Shown: piece after piece, positions 1 to 6,884 of the stretch
How positions within the stretch are numbered: position 1 is the stretch's first letter
Layout of the letters: each line of letters starts with the position of its first letter
Assembly (NCBI GenBank): GCA_009827205.1
Contig: WUAK01000051.1
Coordinates: 1 to 12,717 of the forward strand
Direction of reading: 5' to 3'
DNA length: 12,717 nucleotides
DNA from: Phycisphaeraceae bacterium
GTDB lineage: Bacteria; Planctomycetota; Phycisphaerae; Phycisphaerales; UBA1924
Program-made: the position numbers and the translations under genes
Notes under the pieces: model-generated
Told to the model about the DNA's origin: nothing
Seen by the model: the letters and a program-made list of their open reading frames with translations, nothing else
Database searches by the model: none

Positions 1-966
1 CACGCCCGCCCGGACGGTGACGCGGCTGGCTCGTCCCTCGCGCTCGTGCGGACACTGAACAGGGCGACAAAGACCCGGCGCGCCAGCGTCTGGTTTACAG
101 GTGGTGTACCGGCGTGGCTCAGCAATCTCGCTGGCGACGCCCCCTTCCACATTCTTGAAGGCGACAAGACGCCCGATGTAGACGCGGACGCGGTGGTCGT
201 TGTAGACACGGGGTCGTGGAAACAGCTTGACCATGTTGCCGAGTGGGTACGCGAGCGGAGCGAGATCACGAGCGTGATCGACCATCACCTTGAGGGCAAC
301 CCGGATGTCGCGCCAAGGCTACACATCGCAAAGACATGCGCTGCGGCGGTGCAGCCCGTGTGCGAGCTCGCACTCGAAATCCTTGGTCTCGATTCGCCCT
401 CAAAGCTCCCTGTGTCGATCGCGGAGCTCATATACACGGGCCTTGCGACTGACACAGGGTGGTTCCGTCACTCGAACGTGAGCCCGGCGGTATTCACGCT
501 CGCGGGTCAGCTGCTCGAGGCGGGCACCAATCACTCGAAGCTGCTTGCGACGATCGATCAGGGTGACCGACCCGCAAGGCTGCGTGTCATGGCTGAGGCG
601 CTCGGATCCCTCGAACTGCACGATCGCGACCGGGTCGCGACGATGACACTGACCAAAGAGGCGATCCACCGCGCCGGCGCGGGCTCTGCGGACACGGGTG
701 GGTTCAGTGAACTGGGGCTCAAGATCGCATCGGTGCGCGTAAGCGTGATGCTGACCGAGGTCGAGCTCGCGAGCGAGGGGCCCGCAACGAAGATCAGCCT
801 GCGTTCCAAATCGGGCCCCGGGATGATCGACGTCAACGAGGTAGCCAAGAAGCTCGGCGGAGGCGGGCACGCAAACGCATCCGGCGCGCGACTTGGTTTG
901 CCTATCGAGCAGGCCAAGCCCCAGGTGCTTGCGGCGATTCTCGACTACGAGAAAGACCATCCGTGA
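1..966 (+). CDS. DHH/DHHA1-family phosphoesterase, NrnA-like (5' end outside window)
   Basis: Predicted nanoRNase/3'-phosphoadenosine-5'-phosphate phosphatase-type enzyme that degrades short oligonucleotides or pAp in the cytoplasm using a two-metal site. The frame is open from base 1, and the first codons read HARPDGDAAGS, which is DHH motif I. The GTG at 46 lies after this motif, so the true start is upstream of the window. Counting codons from base 1, VVDTGS lies near 66-71, the IDHH motif at 93-96, the TDTGWF motif near 150-155, and the DHHA1 glycine motif GGGGHANASG near 286-295. At 321 visible codons it is nearly full length for NrnA-like proteins (about 310-340). The stop TGA overlaps the GTG of the next gene by 4 bases, suggesting translational coupling. 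Family assignment is firm; choosing between oligoribonuclease and pAp phosphatase is inference. Confidence 0.93.
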   Translation, partial: HARPDGDAAGSSLALVRTLNRATKTRRASVWFTGGVPAWLSNLAGDAPFHILEGDKTPDVDADAVVVVDTGSWKQLDHVAEWVRERSEITSVIDHHLEGNPDVAPRLHIAKTCAAAVQPVCELALEILGLDSPSKLPVSIAELIYTGLATDTGWFRHSNVSPAVFTLAGQLLEAGTNHSKLLATIDQGDRPARLRVMAEALGSLELHDRDRVATMTLTKEAIHRAGAGSADTGGFSELGLKIASVRVSVMLTEVELASEGPATKISLRSKSGPGMIDVNEVAKKLGGGGHANASGARLGLPIEQAKPQVLAAILDYEKDHP

Positions 967-1751
967 GCGAGCGGAGGTACGAAAGTCCGCGCGAACGAAG
1001 ACCGATGCGCCGTCCGCCGCTCTCTGTCTTCCCCACTACGCTCTGGGAGTACCCGAGCCAGCACTACAACGCGTCCGACGGCTCGAAGATGCAGGGCAGC
1101 AAGCACTACGCGGGGGCGACGCCCAGCTGGGTTATCTGGCAGCTTCTCCAGCGGTACACACGAGAGGGTGACAGGGTTGTTGATCCGATGTGCGGCTCAG
1201 GCACGACGCTCGATGTCTGCACCGATCTCAAAAGAGAGGGGATCGGGTTCGATCTGAACCCTCAGCGTGACGAGATCTCGCGAGCCGACGCGCGGGATAT
1301 CCCACTCGAGGACAAGAGCGCCGACTTCGTGTTCGTCGACCCGCCCTATTCGACGCACATCGATTACTCGGACGACCCTGACTGCATCGGAAAGCTCGAC
1401 GCGGCTGGAGAGGACAACGGGCAGGCGTACTACGCCGCGATGCGGAAAGTGATCGCGGAGATCGACCGCGTGCTGATACCCCGCAGATATATGGGGCTCT
1501 ATGTCAGCGACTCATGGCGCAAGCGTAAAGGAAAGAAGAAGAACAAGACCGGCGCGGTCATGGGCGGGACGTTCATGCCGATCGGGTTCGAACTCTTCTC
1601 GATGATGCGCGAGCACTTCGACCCGGTCGACATCATCTGTGTCGCGCGGAAGAACGACAAAGTCGGTAGAGGGAATTGGCGCAAATCTGCGGTAGAGGAA
1701 AACTTTTTCCTGCGCGGGTTCAACTACTGCTTCATCATGAAGAAGCCGTAA
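963..1751 (+). CDS. Stand-alone N4/N6-type DNA methyltransferase (DPPY motif)
   Basis: Predicted SAM-dependent amino-methyltransferase, probably acting on DNA. Of 262 residues, a motif X-like segment (ATPSWVIWQLLQRYT, about 52-66) precedes the SAM-binding motif DPMCGSGTT (74-82); the catalytic DPPYS is at 126-130. The C-terminus ENFFLRGFNYCFIMKK resembles the final strand region of DNA adenine/cytosine-N4 methylases. A lysine-rich stretch (RKRKGKKKNK, about 186-195) may contact nucleic acid. There is little room for a separate target-recognition domain, and no restriction endonuclease is nearby. The GTG start sits in a GTGA overlap with the DHH gene, so the two are probably co-transcribed. 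It meets the halogenase gene tail to tail with only 6 bases between stops. DPPY also occurs in some RNA guanine-N2 methylases, so an RNA target is possible. Fold confident; substrate unknown. Confidence 0.85.
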   Translation: MSERRYESPRERRPMRRPPLSVFPTTLWEYPSQHYNASDGSKMQGSKHYAGATPSWVIWQLLQRYTREGDRVVDPMCGSGTTLDVCTDLKREGIGFDLNPQRDEISRADARDIPLEDKSADFVFVDPPYSTHIDYSDDPDCIGKLDAAGEDNGQAYYAAMRKVIAEIDRVLIPRRYMGLYVSDSWRKRKGKKKNKTGAVMGGTFMPIGFELFSMMREHFDPVDIICVARKNDKVGRGNWRKSAVEENFFLRGFNYCFIMKKP

Positions 1752-1757
1752 GCCGGT

Positions 1758-3566
1758 TTATTTCTCTGAGCCAGCTTCCGAAGGCGTTTCCGAGGCGGCC
1801 TCGGGGATGCCGTCGTGGTAGTGCACGCGGAGTTCGTCAGGGATATCGCGTATGCCCTGTTCGGTTTTGCCTCCGGTAAAGTCAACCGTGATGCGGGGGC
1901 GCTTCGGGTTGTACTTGCCGTTGATCCAGCCGTCGACAAGCATCATCTCAAGTGTCGCAACGCATTGCTGGAGTGTCACGCTCGACTGGATGTGCTGCTC
2001 AGCGTGTCGCAGGTGCATCTCCGCGGCTTGCATGAATTGGGTGATGTCGGAATGCTTCGAGATCAGTTCCATCACGAGTTTGAATTGCCCGATGGCGGGC
2101 AGCAGCTTGTTCCCCCGGCGGTACGCTTCGATCTTGTGGATCTTCCCGCCGTTGTAGAGCGGCATGGTCTCTTTCTTGGCGCCGGTGAGATTGAGCTTGA
2201 ACGTGTTGAACTTCGTCAACTCCCACTCGAGTTCGGAATCGGTGTCTTTGCTGAGGCGCCTTGCGACTTCCTTCACCGCAACGAGGTCGAGCCCGCCCAG
2301 ACCGGGCAGGAAGAAGTCCTCGTCGGTGAAGCCGCCCAGACTCAACCAACGGAACGCTTCCTTGGAGTTCATCTTGAGCCCCTCGGAGGCGGCGATCTCC
2401 TTCGTCAGGTCTTCAAGATCGGTGAACTGACCGTTAGCGAAATACCAGTAATCGGCAAAGCGTATGTACTGGCGAATCCGGCGTGTCTGTGTTTCCTCGT
2501 AGCGCTTCTTGAGCCAGGTGACTTCATTGCTCTCTTCGAAATCGGCAAGGATGATGTAGGCGACTTCACGTGCTGATGAGTGCGCGAGTGTCATGCCGCC
2601 GGCGAGAATCGGGTCCGCAAAGCCGGCTGATTCGCCTGCGAGGAACCAGTTGTCGCCGACCATTTTCTCTGAAATGTACGACCAATCGTGTGTGGTGCGG
2701 ACTTCGCCGTCCTGCGTTGCGTTCTTGATCAGCTCTTGTACACGGGGCTCCTGCGCGATGGCGTGCTGGTAGAGCTCCTCGGGCTTCATGTTCATCTTTT
2801 TGTAGTGTTCGACAGGGCAGATGTAGCCGATGCTCGTGCGGGTCGGCCCGAGCGGGATGAACCAGATCCAGCCGGCGGAGATCGAGAGGACCTCGACGCG
2901 AGTGCCACCGACACCGACCTCGATCGCCCAGTCGGCGTTGTCCCAGTAATCCCAGACTGCCATGTTCTTGAGCTTGCTGGGCACGTCTACCTTGACGCCC
3001 AGTGCTTTGCGGAGCACGCCCGCGTATCCCGAGCAGTCGACGAAGTGCTTCGCTTCGTAGCGGGTGCCGTCCTGCGTGGTGATGCTCTTGATCTCGCTGC
3101 CCGCGGAATCGACGCTTCTCACCATCGTTTCTTCGTGGACTTCAACGCCCATCTCTCGCGCGTGATCGAGAAGGATCTTGTCGTAGCGGGCACGCTCGAC
3201 CTGGAACGCGGTGAACACGCGCTGACCCTTAAACTGCGCGGGCCGCGCTTCGTCCTTGAACTTAGAGAGCGGCAGGAATTCGAAGGCCCAGAGCTCCTTC
3301 GAGGTACCCCAGCGGTATGTGCCGCCGATCTTGATCGGGAAGTTTGCTTCTTCGACCTTTTCCCAGACACCCATCTCGTCGAGGATCGGCCCGATCGCGG
3401 GCAGCTGGCTCTCGCCGACATGCTCGCGAGGGAACTTTTCTTTCTCAAGGATGACAACCTTGAGATCTGGCCTGTACTTCTTGAGGAGCGTTCCGACGGT
3501 CGAACCAGAGGGCCCACCGCCGACAATCACAACATCAACTTTCACAGCGGCGTTCTCAGAAACCAC
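1758..3566 (-). CDS. Flavin-dependent halogenase-like protein (tryptophan halogenase superfamily) with C-terminal extension
   Basis: Predicted FAD-dependent enzyme of the halogenase/oxidoreductase superfamily, 602 residues. The N-terminal dinucleotide-binding motif VVIVGGGPSGS spans 12-22, followed by HVGESQLPAIG (49-59). K79 in FPIKIGGTYRWG sits where CmlS/CndH-type halogenases carry the catalytic lysine that relays hypohalous acid. WIWFIP (233-238) matches the WxWxIP signature that separates halogenases from monooxygenases. The third FAD motif reads FLAGESAGFADPI (308-320), with GE in place of the usual GD. Residues from about 385 to 602 form a long tail of unknown role, ending in a low-complexity Glu/Ser/Ala stretch. 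The GTG start at 3566 is preceded by a G-rich CTGGGGGTC and leaves the FAD motif at the expected distance from the N-terminus. No biosynthetic neighbours are visible, so the substrate is unknown; a reductase-like role without halogenation is the main alternative. Confidence 0.85.
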   Translation of the reverse strand: MVSENAAVKVDVVIVGGGPSGSTVGTLLKKYRPDLKVVILEKEKFPREHVGESQLPAIGPILDEMGVWEKVEEANFPIKIGGTYRWGTSKELWAFEFLPLSKFKDEARPAQFKGQRVFTAFQVERARYDKILLDHAREMGVEVHEETMVRSVDSAGSEIKSITTQDGTRYEAKHFVDCSGYAGVLRKALGVKVDVPSKLKNMAVWDYWDNADWAIEVGVGGTRVEVLSISAGWIWFIPLGPTRTSIGYICPVEHYKKMNMKPEELYQHAIAQEPRVQELIKNATQDGEVRTTHDWSYISEKMVGDNWFLAGESAGFADPILAGGMTLAHSSAREVAYIILADFEESNEVTWLKKRYEETQTRRIRQYIRFADYWYFANGQFTDLEDLTKEIAASEGLKMNSKEAFRWLSLGGFTDEDFFLPGLGGLDLVAVKEVARRLSKDTDSELEWELTKFNTFKLNLTGAKKETMPLYNGGKIHKIEAYRRGNKLLPAIGQFKLVMELISKHSDITQFMQAAEMHLRHAEQHIQSSVTLQQCVATLEMMLVDGWINGKYNPKRPRITVDFTGGKTEQGIRDIPDELRVHYHDGIPEAASETPSEAGSEK

Positions 3567-3719
3567 ACCGACCCCCAGATATGAGATGAATTCACGACAC
3601 AGGTGCTGCCAAGAACCGCTTGCCGCGAACCCTGCCCGGAACGAATGTCCAGGGTTCTAAAGTGACACACGTCCAAGATACCAGACGTGTCAACCCCCCA
3701 CAAGGCCCGAGAATTGGGC
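3567..3719. promoter_or_regulatory. Intergenic region between mnmA and the halogenase gene with three inverted repeats
   Basis: This 153-base gap holds three perfect inverted repeats. GAACCCTG (3627-3634) pairs with CAGGGTTC (3650-3657). ACACGTC (3667-3673) pairs with GACGTGT (3684-3690). AGGCCC (3703-3708) pairs with GGGCCT (3716-3721) and overlaps the mnmA stop codon. On the minus strand a TTGACA box (complement of 3688-3693) overlaps the second repeat, but no good -10 box follows at 16-18 bases. The repeat at 3703-3721 could act as an mnmA terminator, though no T-run follows it. The other two could be an operator or leader structure for the halogenase gene. The repeats are directly visible; their function is inferred. 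Confidence 0.4.
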
Positions 3720-3721
3720 CT
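3703..3721 (-). terminator. Possible weak terminator hairpin at the end of mnmA
   Basis: A 6-base perfect stem (AGGCCC/GGGCCT) with a 7-base loop overlaps the TAG stop of mnmA. It lacks the T-run expected of an intrinsic terminator: the minus strand continues as TGTGGGGGGTTGACA. It may slow transcription or simply be chance. Confidence 0.25.
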
Positions 3722-4862
3722 AAGAGACTTGTGCTATCCAGCCGCCTCCGAGGACACGATCGGGCATTGTGGAGTCGTAGATCACCATTGCCTGCCCGGG
3801 TGTTACAGCTCGCTGGGGCACTTCGAATTCAACGCTGAATTCGCCGGGTTTATCGGGAGATATCCTGAAACGAGCGGGTGCCGCTTCTCCGTTGTAGCGG
3901 TGTCTTGCGAGACACTCGGACCAATCGACCCCTATATCTGTGAGCCAGTTCGCTTCGCCGACGATGCACTCTGTCGCGAGCAGGTCTTCCTCGCCGCCGA
4001 TCGTCACCGTATTCGTTTGAGGATCCTTGTCGACGACGTAGATGGGGTAGCCGAGCGCGACGCCAACTTTACGGCGTTGGCCGATCGTGAAACGGTGCTG
4101 GCCGTCGTGTTCGCCTAGGACGTTCCCATCTCTGTCTCTTATCTCACCCGAGGCTTGAACGAGTTCCGGTCGCTCGCGTTCGACGAAGCTCGCGTAGTCG
4201 TTGTCGGGGACGAAACAGATCTCCTGTGAATCGGGCTTGTTGAAGACCGGGAGACCGAATCTGTGCGCCAGATCGCGAACTTCTTGCTTTGTCTCGTAAT
4301 CACCGATGGGCAGGAGAGTTGAGGCGAGCTGATCGCTTGGGATTCCGAACAAGACGTATGACTGATCCTTGCTCGTGTCTTTCCCGCGGAGCAGGGTGCG
4401 ACGGCCGTCGATTTCACCAATACGTGCGTAGTGACCCGAAGCGACGAAATCGGCACCGATGTGCTCGGCGTGATCGTGCAGCCTGCCAAACTTCAGCCAG
4501 TCGTTGCAGCGGACACAAGGGTTCGGGGTTCTGCCTCTCGCGTATTCGTCCACGAAGTAGTCGATGACGCGACGGAAGTCCTTGCGAAAGTTGAGAACGT
4601 AGAGCGGGATGTCGAGCTCAGCCGCGACGAGCCTGGCGTCGGCCGCGTCGCCCACTGAGCAGCAGCCTTGCTTGTGGAGCTTCGGAGCGTCAGTCGAGCA
4701 GGCTTCACCTGCTGGCACGAGTTCGTCGAGTGTCTCGCCCGGTGAGCCGAGGCGCATAAAGGCCCCCACGACCTCGTAGCCCTCGTCCTTCAAGAGCGCA
4801 GCAGCAACAGAGGAGTCCACACCCCCCGACATCGCCAGCAGCACCTTCCCCTTACTCGACAT
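3720..4862 (-). CDS. mnmA: tRNA-specific 2-thiouridylase MnmA
   Basis: Cytoplasmic enzyme that adenylates and thiolates U34 of the tRNAs for Lys, Glu and Gln, giving s2U34. The 380-residue length fits the family. The PP-loop ATP-binding motif SGGVDSS lies at 12-18. The first catalytic cysteine is C116 in NPCVRCN (114-120) and the second is C216 in EICFVPD (214-220); these match the E. coli C102/C199 pair. GHYARI (143-148) and DQSYVL (166-171) are further family signatures, and the C-terminal beta-barrel region contains FTIGQRRKVG. A CxxxxxxxxxxGCCS insert (about 54-69) is present, as in many bacterial MnmA proteins. The ATG start is preceded by TAGGATCACCC, a weak ribosome-binding site. It lies 59 bases downstream of the zinc-ribbon membrane protein on the same strand. 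Identification is secure. Confidence 0.97.
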   Translation of the reverse strand: MSSKGKVLLAMSGGVDSSVAAALLKDEGYEVVGAFMRLGSPGETLDELVPAGEACSTDAPKLHKQGCCSVGDAADARLVAAELDIPLYVLNFRKDFRRVIDYFVDEYARGRTPNPCVRCNDWLKFGRLHDHAEHIGADFVASGHYARIGEIDGRRTLLRGKDTSKDQSYVLFGIPSDQLASTLLPIGDYETKQEVRDLAHRFGLPVFNKPDSQEICFVPDNDYASFVERERPELVQASGEIRDRDGNVLGEHDGQHRFTIGQRRKVGVALGYPIYVVDKDPQTNTVTIGGEEDLLATECIVGEANWLTDIGVDWSECLARHRYNGEAAPARFRISPDKPGEFSVEFEVPQRAVTPGQAMVIYDSTMPDRVLGGGWIAQVS

Positions 4863-4921
4863 GGGTGATCCTAGAGCCCTGCTGCCTCTGGGTTTAGTCC
4901 AACGGAAATCGACGATATGAA

Positions 4922-5989
4922 CTAGCCGTCATCAGGCTCAAGTTCGTAGGTATCGTCCGAATCGGAGGTCTCGATCCGGTGCCCTCCGATCTGGAAGGTC
5001 GGGTTGTTTTTGATGAAGGCGTCGCTCTCTTCGAGCTCGGCGGGCGGGACGGAATCGACGCTGACAGCTGCGACCGCGGCTTGCTGGCGATCGATGGTGT
5101 CTTTCATCTCTTCTTCTTTGCGCTGCGCGACGCGGATGTTGCGTGCTTCGGCAGCCGCGTTGGTGGCGATCGCCTGCATCGCTGTCCCTGCGATCTGCAC
5201 GACAGAAATGAACGCCACGAGCACACTGAGCAGGAATACGACGAAGAGCACGGCTCCAACGATCCAGACGAAGCCTTTGATCACGCCCATGTGCGGCGCA
5301 ATCGCGATACAACCGCCCCCAACGACACCCCCGGCGATGATGCCCCACGCGGAACCTCTGAGCCTGCTCGCGAGGCCATGGTCCCCCGCCCACTCGGCAA
5401 GCGACGTGAGATACGCCAGCAACGGCACAGACGCAACGAATGACATGATGACGAAGACCACGTGAGAGACATGCAGAAAGCCGAGCGCTTTCCATGATTG
5501 TTGTATCGCGGCGTACTGCAGTACAGCGAGCACGGCAGCACCGAGCCAAACGAACTGAGTCATTCGGACGATCGAGAGCCACTTGCCGTCGTCGAGCGTG
5601 CGGTCTCTCACAGTTGCATCCTGCAGCGGTCGCTTGAACGTGACGAGAAAGACTGATCCGATCCACATGCCAGAGGCGAGCAGGAATATCGCGGGTCCTT
5701 GCCAGCTCGAGTTCATCCTGACCATCGAGAGACCAAGCCCGATGAGCACGGCGCTGATCGCCAGGAGCCCGAGCGAGAAAGAGAGCTTGCGGAGGTATTT
5801 GGCCGGTGCGTCGGTGAGGTTGTCACCGCTTGGAAGTCTGCCTCGCTTGCGAGGGATTGGCGTGCCGCACTCAGGACACTTGCCGTTCTTTGGCAGCCCC
5901 CTGAGGGGGTAATCGCACTGCCGACACGTGCGGTCATCGGTGACGAGTTCGCCCTCGACGGACGTGAGGTTGTTGTTGATGTGTGTCAT
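4922..5989 (-). CDS. Zinc-ribbon multi-pass membrane protein, function unknown
   Basis: Unrecognised 355-residue protein. The N-terminus carries a compact zinc ribbon, CRQC-DYPLRGLP-CPEC, with cysteines at 22, 25, 38 and 41. This type of head occurs on many Planctomycetota membrane proteins (general knowledge, not searched). About six hydrophobic segments follow, near residues 68-90, 98-118, 145-163, 170-195, 213-232 and 238-268. A polar, probably helical stretch (about 279-307, rich in Glu, Lys, Arg and Gln) could form a coiled coil. The tail is strongly acidic (SDSDDTYELEPDDG). The ribbon probably faces the cytoplasm and may bind a protein or nucleic-acid partner. The gene lies 36 bases after purQ and 59 before mnmA, so it is likely co-transcribed, but nothing links its function to either. 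No clear ribosome-binding site precedes the ATG. Confidence 0.8.
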   Translation of the reverse strand: MTHINNNLTSVEGELVTDDRTCRQCDYPLRGLPKNGKCPECGTPIPRKRGRLPSGDNLTDAPAKYLRKLSFSLGLLAISAVLIGLGLSMVRMNSSWQGPAIFLLASGMWIGSVFLVTFKRPLQDATVRDRTLDDGKWLSIVRMTQFVWLGAAVLAVLQYAAIQQSWKALGFLHVSHVVFVIMSFVASVPLLAYLTSLAEWAGDHGLASRLRGSAWGIIAGGVVGGGCIAIAPHMGVIKGFVWIVGAVLFVVFLLSVLVAFISVVQIAGTAMQAIATNAAAEARNIRVAQRKEEEMKDTIDRQQAAVAAVSVDSVPPAELEESDAFIKNNPTFQIGGHRIETSDSDDTYELEPDDG

Positions 5990-6025
5990 CGGCGCGCGCC
6001 AGTCTACCGCGGAGACACCGCCGGC

Positions 6026-6793
6026 TCAGCGGGCGCCGACACCGGTGACAGCTTCTACGGCTCCCTTGAACATCCGCAGCCCGACCGGGTCGGTCAGGGT
6101 GACCTCGCGAGGGAGCCTCGTCCAGGCCGGGTGACGGTTCCAGTCGAGGTACCGTTCTGGGTGGGGCATGAGCCCGAAGACTCGGCCCGTCGGATCACAA
6201 AGGCCGGCGATGCGTTCGACCGACCCGTTCACTTCGTTCTTGTAACGAAGGACCACCTGACCGTTCGAATTGAGCCTGGCGACTGTTTCACTGTCGGCGA
6301 CGAGGCATCCCTCAGCGTGCGCGATCGGCAGCTTGGCGATCTCGGGACTCAGATTTGTGAGTCCTCTGGTCCAGATGCAATCGGCGTTCTGGTCGAAATC
6401 GACATCCACCCAGTCCGAGATGAACGTGCCACCGGCGTTCCCGGTGAGTGCTACGCGCTGCCCCGAAACACCGGGTAACAAATCAGTTTGAACAAGGACC
6501 TGGAATCCGTTGCAGATGCCGATGATGCCTGCGCCGCGATCGACGGCGGCCTTGAGCCTCTCGACAAGTCCCAACCTGGTACGCATCGCAAAGATGCGGC
6601 CCGAGGCGACGTCGTCGCCGTACGAAAACCCGCCCGGGAAGCCGATCAAATCAGCGTTGTCAATGGGCGTGGGGTCTTTGATGAGGGTGTCGAGATGGAC
6701 AAGGGTGGTCTGGGCACCCGCGAGCGAGAACGCACGGAGCAGTTCCTGCTCGCAGTTGGTTCCGGCGGTTCGGATGACCAGAGCGTTTGGCAT
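6026..6793 (-). CDS. purQ: Phosphoribosylformylglycinamidine synthase glutaminase subunit PurQ
   Basis: Class I glutamine amidotransferase subunit that supplies ammonia to PurL for conversion of FGAR to FGAM in purine synthesis. From the ATG at 6793 the product is 255 residues and begins MPNALVIRTAGTNCEQEL, typical of PurQ. FPGGFSYGDD (52-61) is a PurQ signature. The nucleophile is C94 in GICNGFQ, and the catalytic His/Glu are H211 and E213 in MPHPER. The frame stays open 38 codons further to a TTG at 6907, but that extension would overlap the divergent DUF1015 gene and has no counterpart in the family, so I chose the internal ATG. No clear ribosome-binding site precedes it, and a TATCGT/TATACC stretch lies immediately upstream, so a short-leader transcript is possible. 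purS and purL are not in the window. Confidence 0.96.
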   Translation of the reverse strand: MPNALVIRTAGTNCEQELLRAFSLAGAQTTLVHLDTLIKDPTPIDNADLIGFPGGFSYGDDVASGRIFAMRTRLGLVERLKAAVDRGAGIIGICNGFQVLVQTDLLPGVSGQRVALTGNAGGTFISDWVDVDFDQNADCIWTRGLTNLSPEIAKLPIAHAEGCLVADSETVARLNSNGQVVLRYKNEVNGSVERIAGLCDPTGRVFGLMPHPERYLDWNRHPAWTRLPREVTLTDPVGLRMFKGAVEAVTGVGAR

Positions 6794-6884
6794 TGGTATA
6801 CGATAGGCCAGAGGCCGCGCTGGCTTCGAGCCCGGCGAGAGGTCTTCACAAAGACTCTCCGACAGCGACGACAGGAGCGACGAC
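6794..6884. promoter_or_regulatory. Divergent purQ / DUF1015 intergenic region with a hairpin
   Basis: This 91-base region must hold the promoters of two divergent genes. It contains a hairpin at 6837-6859: GAGA (6837-6840) and GTCTT (6842-6846) pair with AAGAC (6851-6855) and TCTC (6856-6859), leaving loop CACA and a single bulged G at 6841. The structure lies about 13 bases before the DUF1015 ribosome-binding site, so it would fall in the DUF1015 leader or act as a DNA-level operator for both genes. No convincing -35/-10 pair was found for either direction. Confidence 0.4.
6873..6877 (+). promoter_or_regulatory. Ribosome-binding site of the DUF1015 gene
   Basis: AGGAG lies 7 bases before the ATG at 6885, the clearest Shine-Dalgarno match in the window, and it fixes that start. 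It sits inside a 10-base direct repeat AGCGACGACA (6864-6873 and 6876-6885, 12-base period) whose second copy ends on the first base of the start codon. Confidence 0.75.

Noticed and set aside
400..960. 186-codon minus-strand frame
   Set aside because: Shadow of the DHH phosphoesterase, which has all family motifs in the other strand.
46..966. DHH gene starting at the GTG at 46
   Set aside because: It would cut off the HARPDGD motif encoded just upstream in the same frame; the gene is 5'-partial at the window edge.
2688..3584. 298-codon plus-strand frame opposite the halogenase gene
   Set aside because: Antisense shadow of a well-supported gene in GC-rich DNA; no motif and composition typical of a reversed reading frame. 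The same applies to 1815-2576.
3668..3693. A confident sigma-70 promoter for the halogenase gene
   Set aside because: TTGACA is present on the minus strand but no acceptable -10 box occurs 16-18 bases downstream.
5699..6478. 259-codon plus-strand frame
   Set aside because: It lies opposite the zinc-ribbon protein and purQ, spans their junction, and shows no domain.
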